Source: Acidobacteriota bacterium
GTDB taxonomy: Bacteria; Acidobacteriota; Blastocatellia; Pyrinomonadales; Pyrinomonadaceae
DNA length: 59,884 nt
Direction: 5' to 3'
NCBI GenBank assembly: GCA_003223025.1
Contig: QHXR01000023.1
Location: 1-59,884, forward strand
Within the stretch, counting starts at the first letter, position 1. Each line of letters starts with the position of its first letter. Positions 1 through 7,845 of this stretch are shown here, in pieces. The position numbers and the translations under genes were made by a program. Below the pieces are notes generated by a model that saw only the letters and a program-made list of their open reading frames with translations, did no database searches and was not told the DNA's origin.

Positions 1-1
1 C

Positions 2-160
2 CCGGGAACGACGAAGATCCAACGGTTGAAGGAAAATGTCGGCTCCGTTGATGTGGCGCTGACGGAAGACGATCTTCGCGAGCTCGATCGATTGACGGCG
101 CAGGTAAAGGTCGTCGGCGCTCGTTATGGCGAAGGCTCGCAGCGTTTGGTCAATCGATAA
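2..160 (+). CDS. Aldo/keto reductase, C-terminal end (cut by window edge)
   Basis: The first 52 codons read in frame to a TAA stop and begin PGTTKIQRLKENVGSV. This matches the end of aldo/keto reductases, where an IPGTTK-type loop contacts the NADP(H) phosphate, followed by ALTEDDLRELD. The catalytic Tyr/Lys part lies outside the window, so the substrate cannot be judged. The tail after the last helix (YGEGSQRLVNR) is typical of the AKR11/13-like enzymes that act on small carbonyls. Family recognition is firm; exact function is not. Confidence 0.8.
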   Translation, partial: PGTTKIQRLKENVGSVDVALTEDDLRELDRLTAQVKVVGARYGEGSQRLVNR

Positions 161-236
161 GCGCCGATTATTCTTTGCCGAACAAACCGCGGGGGGAGCT
201 AACACCGAACCCGCGGTTCTGCAATAATCTTTTCCT

Positions 237-1409
237 ATGCGAAAGACCCGATACCTTCGAGCACTCTTATTCTTTGCGATCGCAATCACCTTCACCACTC
301 CCCTGTATGTTCACGCTCAAACCAAAAAGCCGCGAGCGCGAGATCTGGGAATTCCGCTCGGTGGTGAACCAGGTCCGTTCAATGCGATCACCGACGTTAA
401 AGGAGTCGAGGTCGGTTACACGACTCTGATCTCGGGCGAGGGAAAGGACGCGATCCGAACCGGCGTAACGGCTATTTTGCCGCAAGGGAAAAATTTTCGC
501 GGGCGCGTTTTCGCCGCTTGGCATACGTTGAACGGGAACGGAGAGATGACGGGCACGACCTGGATCGAGGAATCGGGTGGGCTTGGAACTCCGATCATGA
601 TCACGAACACGCACAGTGTCGGAGTTGTGCGCGACGCAGTGATCGAGTGGACCACGAAGCATAGTACCGGCGGTAACTATTCGGGCGACATCAGTCTGCC
701 GGTAGTCGCAGAAACTTACGACGGATTCTTGAACGACATCAACGGTTTCCATGTCACGAAGCAACATGCCTTCCACGCTTTAGATAGCGCAGCCGGCGGA
801 GTGATCGCGGAAGGAAATGTCGGAGGCGGCACCGGGATGATCGCACACGGGTTCAAAGGTGGAACAGGCACTTCATCGAATAAACTCGGCGCAGCGATCG
901 GCGGCTATACCGTCGGCGTTTTGGTACAAGCAAATTATGGATCGCGTCAGCTCTTTCGCGTCCTCGGCGTTCCCGTCGGCCGCGAGATCACGGACCTCAC
1001 ACCGACTCCGGGAAGGAAAGACGAAGGCCAGGGTTCGATTATCGTTGTCGTAGCGACGGATGCTCCGCTCCTGCCGCATCAACTCAAACGTCTGGTAAAA
1101 CGAGTCGCGCTCGGAGTCGGCAACATGGGAGGCCGCGGCGAGAATTCGTCGGGTGACATCTTCATCGCATTCTCGACGGCGAACGCTGTCGAAGCGAGCA
1201 AGGATGACGAAATCGCGAACCTAACGATGCTGCCGAATGACAAGATGAATTACCTGTTCATGGCAACCGTAGCAGCGACCGAGGAAGCGATCGTCAACGC
1301 GCTTCTGGCGGCGGACACGATGAAGGGCTACAACGGCAACACGGCGTACGCATTGCCGCCGGATCGACTGATCGAAGTATTGCGAAAATACAATCGGATG
1401 ACGAAGTGA
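237..1409 (+). CDS. Secreted P1 family (S58) aminopeptidase, DmpA/BapA type
   Basis: A 390-aa protein with an N-terminal signal peptide (hydrophobic ALLFFAIAITFTTP, likely cleavage after VHA near residue 27). The mature part starts with the family hallmark GIPLGGEPGPFNAITDVKGVEVG. S58 peptidases are made as a precursor that cuts itself before a catalytic Ser, which becomes the N-terminal nucleophile of the small chain. The expected junction is visible at N303-S304 in the motif ENSSGD, as in BapA (Asn-Ser cleavage). The large chain carries the usual Gly-rich EGNVGGGTGMIAHGFKGG segment. Members release N-terminal D- or beta-amino acids or ordinary residues from peptides and amides; substrate cannot be deduced here. 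The export signal suggests periplasmic peptide scavenging. It appears to be a single-gene unit. Confidence 0.9.
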   Translation: MRKTRYLRALLFFAIAITFTTPLYVHAQTKKPRARDLGIPLGGEPGPFNAITDVKGVEVGYTTLISGEGKDAIRTGVTAILPQGKNFRGRVFAAWHTLNGNGEMTGTTWIEESGGLGTPIMITNTHSVGVVRDAVIEWTTKHSTGGNYSGDISLPVVAETYDGFLNDINGFHVTKQHAFHALDSAAGGVIAEGNVGGGTGMIAHGFKGGTGTSSNKLGAAIGGYTVGVLVQANYGSRQLFRVLGVPVGREITDLTPTPGRKDEGQGSIIVVVATDAPLLPHQLKRLVKRVALGVGNMGGRGENSSGDIFIAFSTANAVEASKDDEIANLTMLPNDKMNYLFMATVAATEEAIVNALLAADTMKGYNGNTAYALPPDRLIEVLRKYNRMTK

Positions 1410-1443
1410 AGGCGCGGGATCGAGCGACGGCGCAAGTGAATAT

Positions 1444-1998
1444 ATGACTGAATTCGCTGAGTGGGAGAGTTTCTATCTGATCGTGGGCGGTGCGGCCGGA
1501 GCTCTCATCGGACTGCAGTTCGTCGTAATGACGCTGATCCATACCCGGGTTCACGTCGCGGATCCCGTCGTCGGACGCGCGTTCGCTACGCCGACGATCG
1601 TTCACTTCTGCATCGCCTTATTTCTTTCCGCACTCGTGCGGGCTCCGTTTCAAAGCATGAAATCGGTCGCGGTATTGTGGGGGATCGTCGGAATTGTCGG
1701 GTTTGCGTACTGCACCTTTATCGGCCGAAGTATCCGTGAGCAGAATTCGTACAAGCCGGAGTTCGAGGACTGGCTGTTCCATATGCTGCTCCCGCTCTCG
1801 TCATATCTGATCCTCGTGGTCTCAGCGATCGCGGTACTGCTCGAATATCACAACGCGCTTTTTGCGGTTGGCACTTCTGCTCTCGTTCTTCTCTTTGTCG
1901 GAATTCACAATGCGTGGGACGCAGTGACGTATCACGTGTTTGTTTTACCAACCGACAAAGCGTCGGAATCTGATGTCGGAGAAGGGGACGCGGATTAG
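1444..1998 (+). CDS. Small integral membrane protein of unknown function
   Basis: A 184-aa protein with about five hydrophobic segments: roughly residues 9-31 (LIVGGAAGALIGLQFVVM), 46-64, 75-93, 110-132 and 137-158. The first segment is glycine-rich and followed by a His. The acidic tail (ASESDVGEGDAD) is probably cytoplasmic. I do not recognise the family beyond generic short multi-spanning proteins found in Acidobacteriota and Proteobacteria. It starts 34 bp after the aminopeptidase stop and ends 8 bp from the convergent TPR operon. Coding is supported by length, codon pattern and consistent transmembrane layout. Confidence 0.7.
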   Translation: MTEFAEWESFYLIVGGAAGALIGLQFVVMTLIHTRVHVADPVVGRAFATPTIVHFCIALFLSALVRAPFQSMKSVAVLWGIVGIVGFAYCTFIGRSIREQNSYKPEFEDWLFHMLLPLSSYLILVVSAIAVLLEYHNALFAVGTSALVLLFVGIHNAWDAVTYHVFVLPTDKASESDVGEGDAD

Positions 1999-2006
1999 AT
2001 CAGGGA

Positions 2007-3599
2007 TCAGCGATCAGAACGGATCTTCTCTGCGATCTCAACGAATCTCGGCTCGTCACGCAGCGAATCAAAATTCGGATCGACGGCCAGCCAAAGAAGC
2101 TGCACTGCTTTTACTTCCCAAGCCCTTTCAAGATGGTCGAGGGCCGTTTCGTTCTCGCCGAGTGCCGCGTAAATTACGGCCGGCCACTGCGGCGAGACAT
2201 AGCGGACTTTTGATTCTTCATCCAACTCGGCGAGCACCTGACGGACTTCATCGTTTCGTCCTGCCCTGGCGAGCGCCACGCCAAGATCGCCTTTGAGGGC
2301 GGATATTCCGCTTTGCGAAACTGCTTCCTGCAAATGCACAAGAGCTTTGTCCAACTCGCTTTTCTCGCGATAACAAACGCCCATCACCCAGTGCGTGAAA
2401 AAGAAATGCGGCGCGAGCTCGAGAGTCTTTTCCGAAAGTTTGATGGCCTCGTCATATCTTCGCGCTATGTACAAAGCCCGTGCGACGTTTCCGTTCAACG
2501 GTAAGTTCAGAGGATCAAGCTCCAGAGCGATTCGACCGCGCCGGAACGATTCGTCGAATCGTTGTAGCGTAGCGAGGTGCGTTCCGTAGAGATATTGCGC
2601 CGTCACCAATTTCGGATTTAGCTCGAGAGCTTTTAAGAAATGTTCTTCAGCCCCATTAAGATCGAATTCAAAAATGAGTTTGAACATCGCCATCGATGTA
2701 TGCGATTCGGCGCTCGTATCATCCAACTCGATCGCCTTCGCGGCGCTTCGCCCGGCTTGTTCGCGCAGTTCGTTTGGCGCGACTTGTTCGAAGTATGCGA
2801 GCAATGTGTACGAGTCGGCGATTCCCGCATACGCCAACGAATAATCAGGATCGATCTCGATCGCTTTCTCGAAGTATTCCGTGGCTCGCTTGAGATCGAC
2901 AGGAGTCCTCCGGTTCCAAAGTGCTCTTCCTCGCAAATACAATTGATACGCTTCCGGATCGTCGGTCGCCTTTTTTAACATCGCCGAGCGCTCGCTTTGA
3001 AGAAGTTTTACTTTGAGAGCTTCGACGACCGCGAGCGTGATCTCATCCTGAACCGCGAAGATGTCATTCATCTCGCGATCGTAACGTTCGGACCAGATGT
3101 GATAGCCGTCCGCCGCGTTCACGACCTGGATCATTATGCGAACACGGTCGCCGGACCGTCGAACACTTCCTTCGAGGATTTTGTTTACGCCTAAGGCGTG
3201 ACCGATCTCGCTTACTTTTGCATTCGTTCCCTTAAAGGAAAAAGCCGAAGTGCGTGCCGCGACCTTCAGGCTTTCGATCTTCGTCAGCGCGTTCAGAAGT
3301 TCCTCAGCAAGACCGTCGCAAAAGAATTCGTTCTCGGGATCGGTGCTCATGTTCGCGAACGGGAGCACGGCGATGGAATTGGCGTTTATAGTTTCGCCTT
3401 CAGGCGGCCCTGTCGCAGATACTCGGGTCTTGTCGTAGTCACCGGAAGGGCCGCCTAAAGGCGGAACTCCAAACTCAGACAGGATCGCGGTCGCCGGCTC
3501 GTCGGCCGATGCCGGGCCGTAGAGCAATTCAGTTACGTCATCGAGACAGAACATCATGCTGCTGTCATATTCACGACCGCACTGCGGACATCGCTTCAT
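2007..3599 (-). CDS. Tagged TolB-like/TPR protein 1 (soluble paralogue)
   Basis: A 530-aa protein, last gene of the seven-gene operon. Residues 1-28 are the Cys-tag (CPQC at 4-7, C18). Residues 28-74 are a low-complexity linker containing EFGVPPLGGPS and GPPEGE, both encoded by a palindromic DNA repeat. Residues about 75-190 match the TolB-like N-terminal domain of COG5616 (SIAVLPFANMS, FFCDGLAEELLNAL, VNKILEGSVRR, IWSERYDR). The rest, about 205-520, is a row of TPR helices (DPEAYQLYLRGRALW, AIEIDPDYSLAYAGIADSY and similar). Unlike its four paralogues it has no transmembrane helix between tag and TolB-like domain, so it is probably cytosolic. Such domains are found downstream of kinases and cyclases, presumably as protein-interaction platforms; the real role is unknown. 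It starts 6 bp after the upstream paralogue. Confidence 0.85.
   Translation of the reverse strand: MKRCPQCGREYDSSMMFCLDDVTELLYGPASADEPATAILSEFGVPPLGGPSGDYDKTRVSATGPPEGETINANSIAVLPFANMSTDPENEFFCDGLAEELLNALTKIESLKVAARTSAFSFKGTNAKVSEIGHALGVNKILEGSVRRSGDRVRIMIQVVNAADGYHIWSERYDREMNDIFAVQDEITLAVVEALKVKLLQSERSAMLKKATDDPEAYQLYLRGRALWNRRTPVDLKRATEYFEKAIEIDPDYSLAYAGIADSYTLLAYFEQVAPNELREQAGRSAAKAIELDDTSAESHTSMAMFKLIFEFDLNGAEEHFLKALELNPKLVTAQYLYGTHLATLQRFDESFRRGRIALELDPLNLPLNGNVARALYIARRYDEAIKLSEKTLELAPHFFFTHWVMGVCYREKSELDKALVHLQEAVSQSGISALKGDLGVALARAGRNDEVRQVLAELDEESKVRYVSPQWPAVIYAALGENETALDHLERAWEVKAVQLLWLAVDPNFDSLRDEPRFVEIAEKIRSDR
3394..3476. repeat. Palindromic repeat family B, copy 1, inside TPR protein 1
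   Basis: Two facing arms, CGCCTTCAGGCGGCCC at 3395-3410 and GGGCCGCCTAAAGGCGG from 3448, bracket about 37 bp. The right arm plus ACTCCAAACTC recurs at 9473 in another paralogue and, as a perfect inverted repeat, at 52556-52623 outside coding sequence. Here it is read in frame as linker residues 42-70 (EFGVPPLGGPS ... GPPEGE). Confidence 0.8.
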
Positions 3600-3605
3600 A
3601 AAATT

Positions 3606-5384
3606 CTATTCCGGCAAGTTCATACCTCTCCGCAGCTCCTTGTATCGCGGATCGGCGCGAAGGTTTTCAAACGGCGGATCGACATTGATGATCGCGCCTG
3701 AATGCTCGTCGCGGACGGATTTCGTTAGCCATTCAAAAGCCCGGTCTTTGTCATTCAGTCCCGCGTAGATGCAGCTCAGACTTCCCGCCGATACATATGA
3801 GTTCGGTGCGGGTCGTCCGAGCTCCGCCAATATATTGTGCGCCGCGTCCGTGTTGCCGCTCGCTGCATAAACATATCCGAGATAGCCCATGATATCGGGA
3901 TTGCTGTCGAGCGAACGGGCCTTTTCCAAGTTTGTGATCGCCTCAGCATACTGATGCTTGCCGGCGTACGCCAATCCAAGAATTTCGTAGCCGCCCCAGT
4001 GAGCAGGATCCAACTCGATCGTCCGGCGAGCTTGTTCTATGGCTTCGTCATATCTACGGGCGCAGACGTAGCCAAACGCAGCGTTCGTGTTGGCATTAAG
4101 GTTGAGCGGGTTAAGAGTAGTGTTCAAATTAAGTTCCGACACTGCCTGATCGATCCTTCCGGTAGCCAACAAATAAAAACCGTAGCCGCCGTGTGCCGTC
4201 GTTGATCCGAGCTCGATGGCCCGCTTGAAATTTTTTTCCGCGGCCGCCCAATCGAATCCGTACCAGACCTCATTAATTCCCAAAAGGTCGTACGCCTCTG
4301 CTAACGAGTCGTCCAGCTCGATCGCCTTCAGGCCCGCGGCTTTTGCTTTCGGCATCGCTTCGCTGCTCGGCAAATACCAGTTGCCGGCGGTGTTATATGC
4401 CCAGCCCATTCCGACATAAGGCAGTGCATAATTCGGATCTTTTTGGATCGCCTTCTCATAAAATTCGATCGCCTTTTTATAACTGTCCTGATTGTATTTT
4501 TCTTTGTAGTAATTTCCCTTCAGGTAAAGCTGGTAAGCCTCGGGGTCATTCGTATACGACTTTGTGACTTTCGCCTCATCGGTGCCGGACAATTTTGTTT
4601 TCAGATGATTCGAAACATCCCGCGCGATGTCGCTCTGAAGTGTAACGAGCTCGGATTGTTTTCGATTGTAAGTCTCACTCCAGATCACTTTGTCGAGTGA
4701 AATATCGATGAGCTCGACAAAGAGTGCGACGTCCGGTCCGCGCTGCACGACCCGTCCGTTCAGGATCGCCTGCACATTCAATTCTTTTCCGATAGTTTGC
4801 GCGTCGGTGTCTTTGCCTTTGTATCGAAACACCGACGAGCGGGGTTTGACGTTCAGATTCGGCAAGTTCGAGAGACTACTGATCAGCGTCTCTGTCATCC
4901 CGTCCGAAAGATATTCAACATCCGCATTTCCGCTTTGATTGACGAACGGCATCACGGCGATCGACTCGATCTGTTTTGTGCTCGAAGCAAAGTATCGATA
5001 ACCGAAGAATCCGCCGAGCGCGATGACCGCCAGAACAATGGTTCCTAGAAAGATCTTATTGATGACCAACTTCGGTTTCATCTCCGCCGCTCGGTGTGCG
5101 GAAAAGCTATGCTTTTCCGTCCGGGTCTCGAATCCTTCTTGCGGCTCCGCCGCCCGATGAGCGGAAAGGGTTTGCCTTTCCGTCTCGCCACCCAAAGTTG
5201 AAGGAGGCTCCGCCTCCGCCTCTGTAATATGGATCTGAGCTCGAGTCGGTGCATCGCCCGCAGTTAGAACGGCCGTCGCCGGATCATCTTCCGAAACTCC
5301 GTACACAAGGGGACTTCCGTCCTCAAGACAAAAGCTCAGAGTGTCGTCGAAATAATCCCGCCTACATTCAGGGCATCGTTTCAT
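3606..5384 (-). CDS. Tagged membrane TolB-like/TPR protein 2
   Basis: A 592-aa paralogue. Order of parts: Cys-tag 1-29 (CPEC 4-7, C19, FCLEDG), linker 30-105, transmembrane helix about 111-129, TolB-like domain from 139 (QIESIAVMPFVNQSG, EYLSDGMTETLISSL, QAILNGRVVQRG, WSETYNRK), then TPRs from about 265 to 580. The linker carries two similar peptides, ETERQTLSAHRAAE (67-80) and TEKHSFSAHRAAE (89-101), each encoded by a copy of palindromic element A. The tag is predicted cytoplasmic and the TolB-like/TPR part on the other side of the membrane, as inferred from the single helix. Only 3 bp separate it from the upstream paralogue, so it is co-transcribed. Function unknown; its link to a kinase in the same operon suggests signalling or envelope stress. 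Confidence 0.87.
   Translation of the reverse strand: MKRCPECRRDYFDDTLSFCLEDGSPLVYGVSEDDPATAVLTAGDAPTRAQIHITEAEAEPPSTLGGETERQTLSAHRAAEPQEGFETRTEKHSFSAHRAAEMKPKLVINKIFLGTIVLAVIALGGFFGYRYFASSTKQIESIAVMPFVNQSGNADVEYLSDGMTETLISSLSNLPNLNVKPRSSVFRYKGKDTDAQTIGKELNVQAILNGRVVQRGPDVALFVELIDISLDKVIWSETYNRKQSELVTLQSDIARDVSNHLKTKLSGTDEAKVTKSYTNDPEAYQLYLKGNYYKEKYNQDSYKKAIEFYEKAIQKDPNYALPYVGMGWAYNTAGNWYLPSSEAMPKAKAAGLKAIELDDSLAEAYDLLGINEVWYGFDWAAAEKNFKRAIELGSTTAHGGYGFYLLATGRIDQAVSELNLNTTLNPLNLNANTNAAFGYVCARRYDEAIEQARRTIELDPAHWGGYEILGLAYAGKHQYAEAITNLEKARSLDSNPDIMGYLGYVYAASGNTDAAHNILAELGRPAPNSYVSAGSLSCIYAGLNDKDRAFEWLTKSVRDEHSGAIINVDPPFENLRADPRYKELRRGMNLPE
5082..5182. repeat. Palindromic element A, two copies inside TPR protein 2
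   Basis: Copy 5082-5120 contains the hairpin GGAAAAGCTATGCTTTTCC preceded by CGCCGCTCGGTGTGC. Copy 5142-5182 has CGCCGCCCGATGAGC then GGAAAGGGTTTGCCTTTCC. Both are in the coding strand's linker in the same frame. The same units occur in spacers at 14065-14209 and 20461-20603. A further short hairpin, GGAGGCTCCGCCTCC, lies just beyond at about 5204-5218. Confidence 0.85.
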
Positions 5385-5387
5385 ATT

Positions 5388-7190
5388 TTATTTCGGAAGG
5401 TTCAGGCGCTTCACGACGTCCGCGTATCGCGGATCGCTGCGAAGATCGACGAAATATTGATCTGCGTTCATTCGATAAAGCTCCCAATCCCGCGCTTCGA
5501 ATGCCTTGTTAAGCTCCTCGAACGCTTTATCTTTTTCCCCAAGCGCGGCGTAGATCGATGCGAGCCGGCATGTCGGAACGTACTGTGTTTTCGCGATGTC
5601 GCGATATCTCGAAATCATCTCCTCCGCCTTGTCTCGCCTTCCGGATTTCGCATACGCGATGGCGGCTTCACGCAGAGCGAATTGATTCGTCGGATCTGTT
5701 TGCAGCCACTGCTCGTTTAGCGCGATCGCCTCCGCGTACATTCCATTCAGGATGTATGCCTGAGCCAGGATCCAACGAGCGATAGGATGAGTCGGCTCGA
5801 GATCGTAAGTCTTCTTGGCCTGTTCGAGACCGGCGCCATTTTGCTTCGCATAGAAATAAGCGGACGCGAGAGTTCCTCCCATGTTTACGTCGAGCGGTTC
5901 AAGTTCGAGTCCACGTTTTATTTCAGCGATGCCTTCGTCGAAATGTCCTGTGGCAAGCAGGTAGATTTGGCCGTAACGAAAACGCGCGGTGGAATTATTT
6001 GGATCGAGCTCGATCGCGCGTTTGAACGAGCGTTCGGCTTCGGGCCAGTTCCAATCGTAGATCACAAGCGAATATGCGAGGAACGTATGAGCTTCCGAAA
6101 GTGTCGGATCGATCTCGAGAGCTTTCTGCGCCGCTGCCTTCGCTTGCGGAAATGCTTCGTTCGGAGTTAGGTAAGGATAGGCTGGCATACTTCCATACGT
6201 TTCGGAGATCCGCGCGTATGCGAGTGCGAATTTTGGATCGAGTTTTATCGCTTGTTGGAAATAGTCGATCGCCGCGAGCATGTCGGGTTTCGTCCGCTTC
6301 GCGAAACTGTATCGGCCGCGGAGATAAAGTTGGTAGGCCTCGTTATTGTCCGTATATTTCTTTGTGATGCCTTTCGCTTCGTCGCCCGCGAATTTCAACT
6401 GCAGTTTCTGAGTGATCGTCGTCGCGATCTCGCGCTGCGTCGCGAGCAGGTCGGACATCTTGCGATCGTACTGCTCGGCCCAGATAAGTTTCTTTGTCCG
6501 AGCATCGATCAACTCGACGCTAATGGTCAGATCTTCGCCACGCTGCGCGAGCCGGCCGGACATGACGGCGTCGACATCAAGCTCTTTCGCGATCTGCGCG
6601 ACATCGGCCTGACTGCCTTTGTATCTAAACACCGAGCTCGTCGGACTAACTTTCAAATTCGGCAATTGCGTCAGACGATAGATCAGCGATTCGGCAAGTC
6701 CATCGGAAAGATAATCGGTGTCGCTACTTCCACTCCGGTTCTCGAACGGAAGCACTGCGATCGAGCTGATCTTCTCTGTGACGGTCGGGTTTAGATATCG
6801 ATACCCGAAGAATCCAACTAGAGCAACAACCGCTAGAACAATGGTTCCCAGGAGGATCTTATTGATAATCGGCTTCTCTTTCGCCTCCGACGCTAGGTGT
6901 CCGGAAAAGCTCTCCTTTTGCGACGAGATCCCGAGATTCTCTTGTGGCTCCGCCGCCCGATGAGCGGAAAGGCTTTGCCTTTCCGACGAGCTACCAAAAC
7001 TATCTCGAGGCTCCGCCTCGGACGCCGTTGTCTGAGTGAACGACTGGGTGGCGGATTCGGCTCCGCTACTCAATATCGCAGTCGCCGGATCAACATCAGC
7101 GACACCATAGACGAGCGGACTTCCGTCTTCCAGACAAAAGCTCAGCGTGTCATCGTAGTAATCTCTTCTACATTCAGAGCATCGTTTCAT
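5388..7190 (-). CDS. Tagged membrane TolB-like/TPR protein 3
   Basis: A 600-aa paralogue with tag 1-29 (here CSEC instead of CPEC, then C19), linker 30-108, transmembrane helix about 112-131, TolB-like domain from about 142 (SSIAVLPFENRSGS, DYLSDGLAESLIYRL, DAVMSGRLAQRG, WAEQYDRKMS) and TPRs from about 270 to 585. The linker again holds the element-A peptide SSERQSLSAHRAAEPQ (68-83) and a decayed copy SQKESFSGHLASE (90-102). It starts 6 bp downstream of the VOC enzyme gene. The close spacing on both sides puts it in the operon. The function is not known; TPR repeats argue for protein binding. Confidence 0.87.
   Translation of the reverse strand: MKRCSECRRDYYDDTLSFCLEDGSPLVYGVADVDPATAILSSGAESATQSFTQTTASEAEPRDSFGSSSERQSLSAHRAAEPQENLGISSQKESFSGHLASEAKEKPIINKILLGTIVLAVVALVGFFGYRYLNPTVTEKISSIAVLPFENRSGSSDTDYLSDGLAESLIYRLTQLPNLKVSPTSSVFRYKGSQADVAQIAKELDVDAVMSGRLAQRGEDLTISVELIDARTKKLIWAEQYDRKMSDLLATQREIATTITQKLQLKFAGDEAKGITKKYTDNNEAYQLYLRGRYSFAKRTKPDMLAAIDYFQQAIKLDPKFALAYARISETYGSMPAYPYLTPNEAFPQAKAAAQKALEIDPTLSEAHTFLAYSLVIYDWNWPEAERSFKRAIELDPNNSTARFRYGQIYLLATGHFDEGIAEIKRGLELEPLDVNMGGTLASAYFYAKQNGAGLEQAKKTYDLEPTHPIARWILAQAYILNGMYAEAIALNEQWLQTDPTNQFALREAAIAYAKSGRRDKAEEMISRYRDIAKTQYVPTCRLASIYAALGEKDKAFEELNKAFEARDWELYRMNADQYFVDLRSDPRYADVVKRLNLPK
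6882..6985. repeat. Palindromic element A, two copies inside TPR protein 3
   Basis: The copy at 6946-6985 has the full unit GGCTCCGCCGCCCGATGAGC followed by the perfect hairpin GGAAAGGCTTTGCCTTTCC. The copy at 6882-6922 is degenerate (GGAAAAGCTCTCCTTTTGC) and its hairpin is broken. Both are translated in the linker of the protein. A GAGGCTCCGCCTC hairpin follows at about 7008. Confidence 0.8.
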
Positions 7191-7196
7191 AGGACT

Positions 7197-7775
7197 CTAC
7201 TGAAGGAACAAACCATGCTCATGCGGTATCGGAGACGGAGGGCCGTCAGGCCGCATAAGAAGCGTTTCGGATGATTCTCCGTTTCGGTATCGCTCGAGCA
7301 GGTCGTCCGGATCGATCTCGACTCCGGCCGGATTTTTCGCGAACGTCTCGGTTTGCATAAAAGCATTCGCGCCCGCTGCATCGGGGTAACAATCCACTTG
7401 AAACTCCATCCGATTTCCATCCGGATCCTGGTAGTAGACGGAGAGTGTGACGCCGTGATGAATTCGCCAGTACGGCATGATGCCGCTCTGCTTCAAGCGG
7501 TCGTATGTCTCGAGCAGCTCGCCGACGTTTTCAAATGTGTAGCCGACGTGATTCACGCCGACTCCCGCGGGCATTACACCGGGTTTGCCATTCGGATCGA
7601 ATGCATCCATGTTGATGAACGCGAATCGATGATGCTCTTCGTCGTAAGTCAGAAACGCCAGCGCGGGATTCTCGTACTGCGCGGTCGCTTCGAACACGTC
7701 CTTGTACCACGCGAGCATTTTGTCGAAGCGACGCGTCATGTAGACAACGTGCGCCAATTTTGAAGGTCGGGCCAT
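7197..7775 (-). CDS. VOC/glyoxalase-fold enzyme (extradiol dioxygenase-like)
   Basis: A 192-aa protein of the vicinal oxygen chelate superfamily: KLAHVVYMTRRFDKMLAWYKDVF at the N terminus, then GVNHVGYTFENVGELLETYDRL, and VTLSVYYQDPDGNRMEFQVD with the usual metal-binding Glu. Candidate metal ligands are the His of LAHVVY, the His of VNHVGY and the Glu of MEFQVD, the 2-His-1-Glu set of extradiol dioxygenases. I chose the start at 7775 because AGGAG sits 8-9 bp upstream; the open frame extends 12 codons further but without such a site. It is the only enzyme in an operon of TPR proteins and a kinase, 6 bp ahead of TPR protein 3. Substrate unknown. Confidence 0.85.
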   Translation of the reverse strand: MARPSKLAHVVYMTRRFDKMLAWYKDVFEATAQYENPALAFLTYDEEHHRFAFINMDAFDPNGKPGVMPAGVGVNHVGYTFENVGELLETYDRLKQSGIMPYWRIHHGVTLSVYYQDPDGNRMEFQVDCYPDAAGANAFMQTETFAKNPAGVEIDPDDLLERYRNGESSETLLMRPDGPPSPIPHEHGLFLQ

Positions 7776-7845
7776 ATTGTTAGCTCCTCTTGCTGAAAGT
7801 TCTCGAGACAAACTTCAGTCTCACGTGCAGGAGATTCGTAAATAA

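Noticed and set aside
3997-7800. Long plus-strand frames inside the TPR genes
   Set aside because: They mirror the third-base pattern of the minus-strand genes and lack ribosome sites or family motifs.
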